Below are positions 1-6,975 of a stretch of DNA of 64,000 bases, in pieces. The notes beneath the pieces were generated by a model that did not search any database, was not told the origin of the DNA, and saw only the letters and a program-made list of their open reading frames with translations. Location of the stretch: NCBI RefSeq assembly GCF_036021035.1, contig NZ_CP107930.1, forward strand, positions 4,216,001 through 4,280,000. The letters are read 5' to 3'. The stretch is from Kineococcus sp. NBC_00420. GTDB lineage: Bacteria; Actinomycetota; Actinomycetes; Actinomycetales; Kineococcaceae. Within the stretch, counting starts at the first letter, position 1; each line of letters opens with the position of its first letter. The translations under genes and the position numbers were made by a program.

Positions 1-3000
1 GTCGCCCGCGACGAGCTCGGCATCGCGCTCGACACCCGCCGCATCGCCTCCGCCGTCGGCGCGCACTGGGGCTTCGACCCCAACCCCGCCATGGACGAAC
101 TGCGCCGTCAGCTCGCGGGCACCACCGGGCTGCGGGTGGAGCGCCGGTTGGTGCTCGCCACCTTCGCGGACCCCGGCGCCGACCTGCTCGCCGACCTGCG
201 TCGCCGTGGCGCCGTGGTGCGCGACCACCGGATCGTCTCGGCGCTCGCCGCCGGGCAGCCCGTCGAGCCCCCGGAGGACGACCCCCGGGCCGTCGTCGTC
301 CCCGCCGACGAGATCGGCATCGCCCTCGACCCCGCCCAGCGGCGCGCCGTCGACGCGGTGCTCGCCGGCGGCGACCTGCGCCTGCACGCCCCGACGGGGA
401 CGGGGGCCACCCAGGTCGCGGCGGCCGTCATCGCCGCGACCGTCGCCGCGGGAGCGCGCGTGCTGCTCGTGGCCGACTCCGCCGCCGACCGTCGCGCGAT
501 CGACGAACGCCTGCGCGACAACGGCTTCGGACGGCTGGTGCTGCACCTCGTGGCCGACCTCGACCCCCGGGCCGGCGAGACCGACGCCCGCGACCAGGTC
601 GCTGCCGCCCGCCGCGAGGTCGCGGCCCGCGACGCCGCCGAGCGTCCCTCCGGTGCGCTGCCCGACGTCGCCGGGCCCGCCCGCGCGCTGGAGGACCACG
701 CCCAGGCCATGCACCGTCCCCGCGCGCCGTGGGGGGTCAGCGTCCACGAGGCCATGGAGTCGCTCGTCGCCCTCGGCGAGCGCGACGTCCCGCCGACGAC
801 CTCCCGTCGGCTGCGGGGTGAGGACCTCGCCGCGTGCTCCCGCGAGGACGTGACGCGCTGGTCGGGCGTCCTCGAGGAGGCCGTCGACCTCGGCGCGTTC
901 ACCGTCGGGCCGGGCAGCACGCCCTGGGCCGGAGCCCGGCTGCGCAGCGACGAGACGGCCGCGCAGGCGCTGGCCCGCGTCGACGGGCTCGTCGGGGTCC
1001 GGCTGCCCTCGGTGCGCGCCCTGCTCGCCACGGTCTGCGACGCCGCCGGTCTGCGGGGGGCGTCCTCGGTGTCCGAGGCGGCGGAACGCACCGACCTGCT
1101 CGACGGCGTCCGCACGACCATCGGCCGGTTCGGGCCCGAGATCTTCGCGCAGTCCCTGGGGGACGTCGCCGCGGCGACGGCGACGCCGCAGTGGCGACGC
1201 GAGCACGAGGTCCGCCTGGGGTTGCTGACCCGGTGGCGGTTGCGCCGGGCGGCCCGGGCGATGCTCCGCCCCGACGTGACCGCCGGGGACTGGGCGACGC
1301 TGCACGACTGGCTGCAGCAGGCCCGCAGCCAGCGGATGCGCTGGCAACGCGCCTGCGTGCGGGACAACCCGCCCGCGGTGCCGGCCGACCTGGACGCCCT
1401 GGTGGCGGCCGTCGACGACCTCCGTCACGAGCTGGAGGCCCTCGGCGAGGTTCTGCCGCCCCGTTCCTGGGCCGAGCTCGGCGCGGACTCCCTCCTCGAG
1501 GTCCAGCTCCCCGAACTGACGGCGCTGCTGCGCCGCCTCGTCGCCGACGCCGCGGCCCTGGACACGCTGCCCCGGCGCACCGTGCTCCTCGAGGAGCTCA
1601 CCGCCGCGGGCTGGGGTGGTCTGCTCGAGGACCTCGAGGCGCGCTGGGCGGGACCCGGCAGCCTGCACCTGCCCTCCGAGGTGGAGGCGGCCTGGTGGGC
1701 CGGGATCCTCGACACGATCTCCATGACCGACCCGCTCGTCGGGACGGGGGAGGCGGGATCGCTGCGCCGGGCCCGCTACGAGCTGCAGCTCGCCGCCGTC
1801 GCCGGACGGGGCCTGCGTGCCGCCGCGGTGCGCTCCGCGCTCGACGCCCGCAGCACCTCCGACCACGAGGTCCTGCCGGTCACGGCGATGTCCGCGGCCG
1901 GGGTCGCCGCGCTGGCCGACCGCGTCGAGGAGGCCGACCTGCTGGTCGTCCTCGGCGCCCAGGCCACCACCACGGCCGCCGTCCTGCCCGCGCTCTCCCG
2001 CGGTCGCCGGCTGCTCGTCGTCGGCGACCCCGCGCTGCCCGGTCCGGCCGACGTCCTCACGGCGTCGGAACGTCAGGACGAGCCGCAGGCCAGCAGGGTC
2101 AGCTTCTTCGCCGACACCGAGGGGTTGCTCCCCACTCTGCAGCTGGACCGCCAGCACGCCCTCCTCGACGACGGTCTCCTCCACGACGTCCCCGCGGGAC
2201 TGGCTGCGGTGCAGGAGGTCTCGTTGCCCGGACCCGGGCTCGACGCCCGGGCCGTGGCCCGCACCTCGCACCGTCCGCCCGGTGCGCGCCGCGGTCCCGA
2301 CGCGCTCGTGGACCTCGTCGCCGACCGGGCTCTCGCCGCGCTGCGCGCCCACCCCGAGGAGTCCCTCGGGATCGTCGTCCCGGACGCGGCCGGTGCGGAA
2401 CTCCTCGCCGACGCCGTCCGTCGCCGCGCTCTCGCCGAGGGACTCCCGCTGGCCGTCGGACGGGAGGCGCTGCTCGTCGCGACCCCGGCCCGCTGGGCGG
2501 GGGAGCGGCGCGACCACGTGCTCGTCGTCGCCGACGCCGTCCTCAACGGCGCGGGTCTGGGGGTGGCGGGCGACCCCGTCGCCGGCCGCGCGCAGGTCTG
2601 GATGGCGCTGACCCGTCCCCGGCTGCGCACCACCCTCGTCCTCGACGACTCCGGCTGGTCGGCCGAACAGGGTGCCGACGACGTCGCCACCCAGGCCCGT
2701 CGGATGCTCGCCCGCCTCGCGCTGTCCTGGGAGGAGTACCCCGAACCGCTCGAGCGTCCCGGCGCCTCGGCCCTCGTGCGCTCGCTCGCCGCGGCGTGCC
2801 GGGCCCTCGGGTTGCCCGTGGAGTGCGGGGTCGGGGCCTCCCGCCGGCTGGCGATGGCCGTGCGCGACCAGCGCGCCCGGGCCGGGGTGGGTCCGGGTCT
2901 CGTGGTCGAGGTCGACGACCCGGCGTGGGCGGCGGCCGGTCTGCTGGACCGCGAGGTCGACGGGCCGACGGAGTTCGAGCGTCGCGGGTGGCGCTACGTC

Positions 3001-3183
3001 CGGGTCCTGGAGTCCGACGTCTTCGCCGACGTCGACGCCGAGGCCGACCGGATCGCCCGGCTCTGGCGCGAGGCGCTCGCCGACACGGGACACGACCTGC
3101 CCTGGGTCGTCGACGTCACGGACCCGGGCGTGGAGTTCGACCTCGCCGCGGGTGTCGAGGACGTCGCGCGGGACGCGTCGTGA
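1..3183 (+). CDS. Degenerate SF1-helicase-like protein with C-terminal REase-like domain (5' partial)
   Basis: The reading frame is open from base 1, so the gene begins upstream of the window; an internal ATG lies at 91. The layout resembles actinobacterial superfamily-1 helicases that end in a Vsr/MTES_1575-type nuclease fold. A P-loop region (PTGTGAT, about 391-411) is followed much later by LLVVLGAQA (about 1939-1965), LVVGDPALPGP (about 2014-2046, motif III-like) and VWMALTRPR (about 2596-2622, motif VI-like). The C-terminus (about 2900-3060) has VVEVDDPAW then ERRGWRYVRVLESD, as in the nuclease-like domain. The Walker A lysine is replaced by alanine (GAT for GKT) and the DEAS Walker B is replaced by LGAQ, so ATP hydrolysis is doubtful. 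It overlaps the next small gene by 4 bp. The family call is fairly sure; the loss of activity is inferred. Confidence 0.75.
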   Translation, partial: VARDELGIALDTRRIASAVGAHWGFDPNPAMDELRRQLAGTTGLRVERRLVLATFADPGADLLADLRRRGAVVRDHRIVSALAAGQPVEPPEDDPRAVVVPADEIGIALDPAQRRAVDAVLAGGDLRLHAPTGTGATQVAAAVIAATVAAGARVLLVADSAADRRAIDERLRDNGFGRLVLHLVADLDPRAGETDARDQVAAARREVAARDAAERPSGALPDVAGPARALEDHAQAMHRPRAPWGVSVHEAMESLVALGERDVPPTTSRRLRGEDLAACSREDVTRWSGVLEEAVDLGAFTVGPGSTPWAGARLRSDETAAQALARVDGLVGVRLPSVRALLATVCDAAGLRGASSVSEAAERTDLLDGVRTTIGRFGPEIFAQSLGDVAAATATPQWRREHEVRLGLLTRWRLRRAARAMLRPDVTAGDWATLHDWLQQARSQRMRWQRACVRDNPPAVPADLDALVAAVDDLRHELEALGEVLPPRSWAELGADSLLEVQLPELTALLRRLVADAAALDTLPRRTVLLEELTAAGWGGLLEDLEARWAGPGSLHLPSEVEAAWWAGILDTISMTDPLVGTGEAGSLRRARYELQLAAVAGRGLRAAAVRSALDARSTSDHEVLPVTAMSAAGVAALADRVEEADLLVVLGAQATTTAAVLPALSRGRRLLVVGDPALPGPADVLTASERQDEPQASRVSFFADTEGLLPTLQLDRQHALLDDGLLHDVPAGLAAVQEVSLPGPGLDARAVARTSHRPPGARRGPDALVDLVADRALAALRAHPEESLGIVVPDAAGAELLADAVRRRALAEGLPLAVGREALLVATPARWAGERRDHVLVVADAVLNGAGLGVAGDPVAGRAQVWMALTRPRLRTTLVLDDSGWSAEQGADDVATQARRMLARLALSWEEYPEPLERPGASALVRSLAAACRALGLPVECGVGASRRLAMAVRDQRARAGVGPGLVVEVDDPAWAAAGLLDREVDGPTEFERRGWRYVRVLESDVFADVDAEADRIARLWREALADTGHDLPWVVDVTDPGVEFDLAAGVEDVARDAS

Positions 3184-3380
3184 TCCCGCGCGACGGCGAG
3201 CCCACCGAGCCCACCGAGTCCGTCGAGCCCACCGCACCCGAGGTGCCCGCGGAGCCGCGGGAGGCGCCGCTGGAGGACGAACGGTCCGGCGACGACCGCG
3301 ACGAGGGCTGGGGCGAGCGGTCCGGCGGCGGCTTCGACGACGACTGGTACCTCTCGCAGCGCCCTCCGCACTGGGACTGA
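3180..3380 (+). CDS. Small acidic protein with C-terminal WYLSQRPPHWD motif
   Basis: A 66-residue gene starts with GTG at 3180, overlapping the TGA of the helicase-like gene (GTGA), which indicates translational coupling. The N-terminal half is a Glu/Pro/Thr-rich, probably disordered stretch with repeated PTE units. The end carries FDDDWYLSQRPPHWD. I recall small actinobacterial proteins ending in a similar RPPHW tail directly behind this helicase family, so a partner or adaptor role for the upstream protein is a reasonable inference. There is no catalytic motif, signal peptide or membrane segment. It is called from frame continuity, the 4-bp overlap and the recognisable tail; function is unknown. 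Confidence 0.7.
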   Translation: MIPRDGEPTEPTESVEPTAPEVPAEPREAPLEDERSGDDRDEGWGERSGGGFDDDWYLSQRPPHWD

Positions 3381-3406
3381 CCGCACGCTCGTCGTTGCGC
3401 GAACGC

Positions 3407-3432
3407 ACAGCGGGTGATCATCCACTCGCTGT
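3407..3432. promoter_or_regulatory. Inverted repeat upstream of the GGDEF-EAL gene
   Basis: Arms ACAGCGGGTG (3407-3416) and CACTCGCTGT (3423-3432) pair at 9 of 10 positions around a 6-nt centre. It lies in the only sizeable gap before the c-di-GMP gene, so an operator for a dimeric regulator is possible; no regulator was identified. Confidence 0.35.
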
Positions 3433-3476
3433 CCGGCAGCTGTGGATGACTGCGCGCTCAACCAGAATGACTCTGG

Positions 3477-3496
3477 GTCGAAAGTTGGGATTCGAC
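3477..3496. promoter_or_regulatory. Second short inverted repeat before the GGDEF-EAL gene
   Basis: GTCGAA (3477-3482) and TTCGAC (3491-3496) form a perfect 6-bp inverted repeat with 8 nt between. It resembles an actinobacterial SOS box, but the TCGAA/TTCGA spacing is 8 nt and not 6 nt, so LexA binding is unlikely. No clear -35/-10 pair was found nearby. Confidence 0.25.
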
Positions 3497-3623
3497 GGCC
3501 TCCGGGACTTCTGCACAGCGCCCGCCTGCACCCATCATGGGCGCGGAACCTCGACCGGTGCCCCCCGGACGGGGGACGACCACGACACGTGGACGGTCCC
3601 TCGAGGACGGCGGAAGGTGGAGG

Positions 3624-5711
3624 ATGCAGCGCTCGTCGGCCACCCTCGTGGCCCCACGCCCGGTCCCCGTCCCCGCCGGCCGTCCCGCCGTCGGGGTTCC
3701 TGCCGGCGTTCGGAACGCCGTCGTCGTCGTGCTGGCCCTCGCCGTGGTCCTCGCGGCCGTCCTCCTCGGGGCGCGCTCCCCGGCCCCCTGGCACGCGTCC
3801 GCCTTCTCCTTCGTGCTCGCCCTCGTCGTCCTGGTCGCGGAGTCCCGGTCGGTCACCCGCCGCACCTGCGGCGCCGACGTGCTGCCCGTCTCCTGGGGCT
3901 TCCTCGTCGCCCTCGTCGCCCTCGGGCCGTTGTCCCTCGCCCTGGCCGTCCGTGCCGTCCCCGCGCTGGTGCGTGACGTGCGCCGAGGCCGGGGGCCTCG
4001 GGCCCTCGTCGCCGGGATCGCCACCTCCGTGGTCGGCGTCCTGGTCTGCCACATCGTCATCGGCGCGCTGGTGGGAGCCGACACCGCCTCGGGGACCACG
4101 CTCCGATCGCCCGAGCAGTGGCCTGCCGTCCTCGCCGGTGGGGCCGCCGGACTCGCCGCGCAGGGCCTCGTCGGGCTGCTCTCCCGCCGGGTCCTCACCC
4201 GCCCTCCCCGCCGACCGCTGCGCACCGGTTCGGCCTCGGGCGCGCTGCTGTCGCTGGCCGTGATCGCCTCGGCTCCCGTGCTCGCCGTCAGCGCCGAGGG
4301 CGGGCCCTGGCTGCTGCTGCTCGTCTGCGTCCCCCTCGGCGTCCTGCTCGTCAGCGCGGTGCTCGCCCGGCGTCACGAACGACGCGCCGCGGTCGACGAC
4401 CTCACCGGCCTGCCCAACCGCGAGGCCCTGCTCACCGCCACGGCCCGCGCGCTGCGTGGGGTCGGAGGCGGTGCCCGCGGCGGCCCGGGCCTGCTCGTCG
4501 TCGACCTCGACCACTTCAAGGACGTCAACGACACCCTCGGCCACCCCGTCGGTGACGCGCTGCTGCGCGAGGTCGCGGAACGCCTCGTCGCCCTGGCCCC
4601 CTCCGACGCCGTCGTCGCCCGCCTCGGTGGCGACGAGTTCGGTCTGCTGGTCGTCGCCGCGGCCGACGCGGAGGCGCTCGCCGCGGCCGTCGTCGAGGAG
4701 ATGTCCCGGCCGCTGCGGGTGGGCGACCTGCAGGTCCTGCTCCCTGCGAGCGTCGGCGTCGCCCTGGCCCCCGAGCACGGGACGAACGCGCCTTCCCTGC
4801 TCAAGAGCGCCGACGTCGCGCTCTACCAGGCCAAGGAGGTCCGCGGCCGGTACCGCACCTACGCGGGCCGGCACGACGTCAACAGCGTCGAGCGGCTGCG
4901 ACTCCTCGGGGACCTCGGCCGCGCCGTCGACCGCGGTGAGCTCTACGTCCGCTACCAACCGCAGATCGACCCGCGCACCGGGGTCGTCGTCGGGGCCGAG
5001 GCCCTCGTCCGCTGGCAGCACCCCGAGCTCGGCGCCGTCGCCCCCGACCGGTTCATCCCGCTCGCCGAGCAGTCCGGCCTCGTCGCCGACGTGACCGCCG
5101 TCGTCCTCGACCAGGCGCTGGCCGACGTGGCGCGCTGGCGCGCCGCAGGGTTCGGCCCCACCGTGTCGGTCAACCTCTCCGCCCGCCTCCTCACCGACCA
5201 CGACCTCCTCGCCCTCGTCGCGGGGGCGCTGCACCGCCACGGCGTCGACGCCTCCGCGCTCGTCCTCGAGGTCACCGAGACCGGGATCGTCTCCGACCCC
5301 GAACGGGCCGGGGCCGTGGTGCGCCGACTGCGAGCGCTGGGCTGCGGTGTCGCCGTCGACGACTACGGCACCGGCCAGTGCTCGCTCACCTACCTGACCG
5401 ACCTCGACGTCGACGAGCTGAAGATCGACCGCAGCTTCGTCACCGGGATGACCGTCGACCGCGCCCGCGGCGTCATCGTGCGCTCGACGATCCTCATGGC
5501 CCGTGAGCTCGGCCTGCGCGTCGTCGCCGAAGGCGTCGCCGACGCCCCCACCCAGCAGGTCCTCGCCGATCTCGGCTGCCACGTCGCCCAGGGCGAGCAC
5601 GTCGGCGACCCCATGTCGGCCGACGACGTCCTCCGGATGCTGCGCCGCCGGGTACCGCGACCCATCGGCGCCGTCGTCACTGCCCGCTCGCCGCTGGCCC
5701 TGGAGTCCTGA
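3624..5711 (+). CDS. Membrane diguanylate cyclase/phosphodiesterase (GGDEF-EAL)
   Basis: A bifunctional c-di-GMP turnover protein of 695 residues. The ATG at 3624 is preceded by GGAAGG at a 6-nt gap, so it is preferred over the in-frame ATG at 3537. About 200 N-terminal residues form several hydrophobic helices (a membrane sensor region without a recognised domain). The GGDEF domain follows with intact GGDEF at residues 335-339. The usual RxxD inhibitory site just before it reads APSD, so product inhibition is probably absent. The EAL domain has EALVRW (459-464), NLSARLL, LEVTET, DDYGTG, ELKIDRSF and VVAEGV, so the metal- and substrate-binding residues appear complete. Both activities are possible. 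It is monocistronic and converges on the CpaB-like gene. Confidence 0.92.
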   Translation: MQRSSATLVAPRPVPVPAGRPAVGVPAGVRNAVVVVLALAVVLAAVLLGARSPAPWHASAFSFVLALVVLVAESRSVTRRTCGADVLPVSWGFLVALVALGPLSLALAVRAVPALVRDVRRGRGPRALVAGIATSVVGVLVCHIVIGALVGADTASGTTLRSPEQWPAVLAGGAAGLAAQGLVGLLSRRVLTRPPRRPLRTGSASGALLSLAVIASAPVLAVSAEGGPWLLLLVCVPLGVLLVSAVLARRHERRAAVDDLTGLPNREALLTATARALRGVGGGARGGPGLLVVDLDHFKDVNDTLGHPVGDALLREVAERLVALAPSDAVVARLGGDEFGLLVVAAADAEALAAAVVEEMSRPLRVGDLQVLLPASVGVALAPEHGTNAPSLLKSADVALYQAKEVRGRYRTYAGRHDVNSVERLRLLGDLGRAVDRGELYVRYQPQIDPRTGVVVGAEALVRWQHPELGAVAPDRFIPLAEQSGLVADVTAVVLDQALADVARWRAAGFGPTVSVNLSARLLTDHDLLALVAGALHRHGVDASALVLEVTETGIVSDPERAGAVVRRLRALGCGVAVDDYGTGQCSLTYLTDLDVDELKIDRSFVTGMTVDRARGVIVRSTILMARELGLRVVAEGVADAPTQQVLADLGCHVAQGEHVGDPMSADDVLRMLRRRVPRPIGAVVTARSPLALES

Positions 5712-5719
5712 GCGGGCCC

Positions 5720-6424
5720 TCACGCGCCACGCACCGCGACGACGGTCCGACCCGCCGCCGCCGTCAACCGCGTCGCCGTCGCCGCCTCGACCGCGACCAG
5801 CACGCTGCTCCCCGTTCCCGGCGTCCCCGTCGAGGACCCGCCCAGCAGCCCGTCACCCGTCGAGGCGGTCGGTACCCGCAGTACCACCACGTCGCTCGCG
5901 ATGCGCTCGGCCCCCGTCGCCGCACCCGTGACCGGGTCCTCGGTGCGAGCCAGGACGTCCACGTGCACCCCGGGCCCCAACCCGGCCAGCAGCGCCGGGT
6001 CGCCGACGTCCACGGTCACGGCCAGGGTCCCGGCCGGCTGGGCGACCAGCAGCGAGGCCTGCGCGGTCCGGGTGTCGGTGAGCACCTCACCGGTGCGGAC
6101 GGCGCTCGCGAGCACGGCCCCGGTCACCGCCGACGGGGTGAGGAGCCCGCCGGGCAGGGTGTCCGCCGGTCGCTGCACGCTGCGGACGTCGGAGGGTCCG
6201 AGCAGCGCACCCACCGGCAGGTCCCGGGCGGCCACGAGGGCGGTGACCGTCGTGGGGGCGGGAGGAGCGAGGGTGCTGACGGCGATCCCGCCCGCCGCCG
6301 CGACGAGACCCGCGGCCAGCCACCGCCGGGTCAGGCGACGCCGGCGGCGGGCGCGGGGCCCCTCGGCGCGCTCGGCGGGCGGGTCCGGCGTGGTGACGGC
6401 CGGGCGGAACGTGGTCGAGGGCAT
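5720..6424 (-). CDS. CpaB/RcpC-like SAF-domain protein
   Basis: A 234-residue protein with a basic N-terminus (RARRRRRLTRRW), one membrane helix (about residues 34-54) and an extracytoplasmic SAF domain (VTALVAARDLPVGALLGPSDVRSV). It is related to the Flp-pilus assembly protein CpaB/RcpC, whose SAF domain is thought to bind periplasmic or cell-wall polymer. No other tad/flp pilus genes lie in the window, and such solo SAF genes often sit beside FmdB-type genes in actinobacteria. Start: ATG at 6424, with a TAGCGT -10-like hexamer 6 nt upstream and no Shine-Dalgarno sequence, which suggests a leaderless mRNA. The C-terminus is Gly/Ser/Thr-rich. The family call is good; a pilus role is unproven. 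Confidence 0.75.
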   Translation of the reverse strand: MPSTTFRPAVTTPDPPAERAEGPRARRRRRLTRRWLAAGLVAAAGGIAVSTLAPPAPTTVTALVAARDLPVGALLGPSDVRSVQRPADTLPGGLLTPSAVTGAVLASAVRTGEVLTDTRTAQASLLVAQPAGTLAVTVDVGDPALLAGLGPGVHVDVLARTEDPVTGAATGAERIASDVVVLRVPTASTGDGLLGGSSTGTPGTGSSVLVAVEAATATRLTAAAGRTVVAVRGA

Positions 6425-6430
6425 GGGCGG

Positions 6431-6436
6431 ACGCTA
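6431..6436 (-). promoter_or_regulatory. -10-like hexamer for the SAF-domain gene
   Basis: TAGCGT on the minus strand ends 6 nt before the ATG at 6424. It matches the TANNNT -10 consensus and would put the transcript start at or next to the start codon (leaderless). Confidence 0.4.
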
Positions 6437-6521
6437 GGTCCACACCCGGACGCGACAGGGCCCGCCGGCGGTCGGCTGTGGACGACGACCGCTGCGGCGG
6501 GCCTGTGGAGACCGCGGTGGC

Positions 6522-6890
6522 TCAGGCGGCGGAGCTCGACCCGCTGCTCGAGCTGCCCGACGAGCTGCTGGAGCCGGAGCTGCTGGAGCTGCCCGACGAG
6601 CTGCTGGTGCTGGAGCTGCCGGTACCGGTGCTGGTGGAGCTCGACGGCGTGCTCGAGCCGGTCGACTCCTTGGGCGTGCTGCTGCTGGACGAGCTCTCCG
6701 AGGACGTGGACGAGCTCCGGGAGTCGTTGCGGTAGAAGCCGGACCCCTTGAACACGATCCCGACGTTGTTGAACAGCTTCCGCAGTTGACCGGAGCACTC
6801 GGGGCAGACCGTCAGGGTGTCGTCGCTGAAGGACTGGCGGACCTCGAAGGAGTGTCCGCACGACTGGCAGGCGTAGGCGTAGGTGGGCAC
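6522..6890 (-). CDS. FmdB-family zinc-ribbon protein with Ser-rich tail (Ruc-like)
   Basis: 122 residues starting at a GTG with GGAG upstream. Residues 1-55 are an FmdB zinc ribbon: PTYAYACQSCGH with C8-x2-C11 and C29-x2-C32, then FNNVGIVFKGSGFYRND. The remainder is almost only Ser, Gly and Thr (SSSSG-like units) and surely disordered. This matches the architecture of mycobacterial Rv0991c (Ruc), a redox-switched, heat-inducible chaperone acting with Hsp70; that function is inferred here. A CIRCE operator lies directly upstream, supporting heat-shock control by HrcA. It would act in the cytosol with zinc bound when reduced. The next conserved gene of the block, 5-formyl-THF cyclo-ligase, is displaced by three interposed genes. 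Confidence 0.82.
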   Translation of the reverse strand: MPTYAYACQSCGHSFEVRQSFSDDTLTVCPECSGQLRKLFNNVGIVFKGSGFYRNDSRSSSTSSESSSSSSTPKESTGSSTPSSSTSTGTGSSSTSSSSGSSSSSGSSSSSGSSSSGSSSAA

Positions 6891-6917
6891 GCTGTCTCCG
6901 TAGCTCCTGGACCCCGG

Positions 6918-6944
6918 CTGGCACTCGGGGAGTTCGAGTGCCAA
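6918..6944. promoter_or_regulatory. CIRCE (HrcA operator) upstream of the FmdB/Ruc-like gene
   Basis: CTGGCACTC, 9 nt, then GAGTGCCAA matches the CIRCE consensus TTAGCACTC-N9-GAGTGCTAA at 15 of 18 arm positions with the exact 9-nt spacer. It lies 28 bp upstream of the GTG start (minus strand). A TACCAT -10-like hexamer (6944-6949) abuts it, so bound HrcA would block transcription initiation. Confidence 0.85.
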
Positions 6945-6975
6945 TGGTACTCGGCGCGCGGGGCTCCCGTGGAGC

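Noticed and set aside
3477-3496. SOS (LexA) box
   Set aside because: TCGAA and TTCGA are separated by 8 nt; the actinobacterial SOS box needs 6, and the downstream gene is not a DNA-repair gene.
2994-5723. 909-residue minus-strand open frame
   Set aside because: Antisense of the GGDEF-EAL gene; composition rich in Gly/Asp/Glu/Arg with no domain, whereas the sense frame has complete GGDEF and EAL motifs.
6541-6680. Tandem repeat or CRISPR-like array
   Set aside because: The repetition is coding low complexity (Ser-Gly units) without spacers; no CRISPR array was found anywhere in the window.
6478-6735. 85-residue plus-strand frame with Leu/Glu/Pro repeats
   Set aside because: It is the complement of the Ser-rich tail of the FmdB-like gene; the repeat arises from the AGC/TCC codons of the sense strand.
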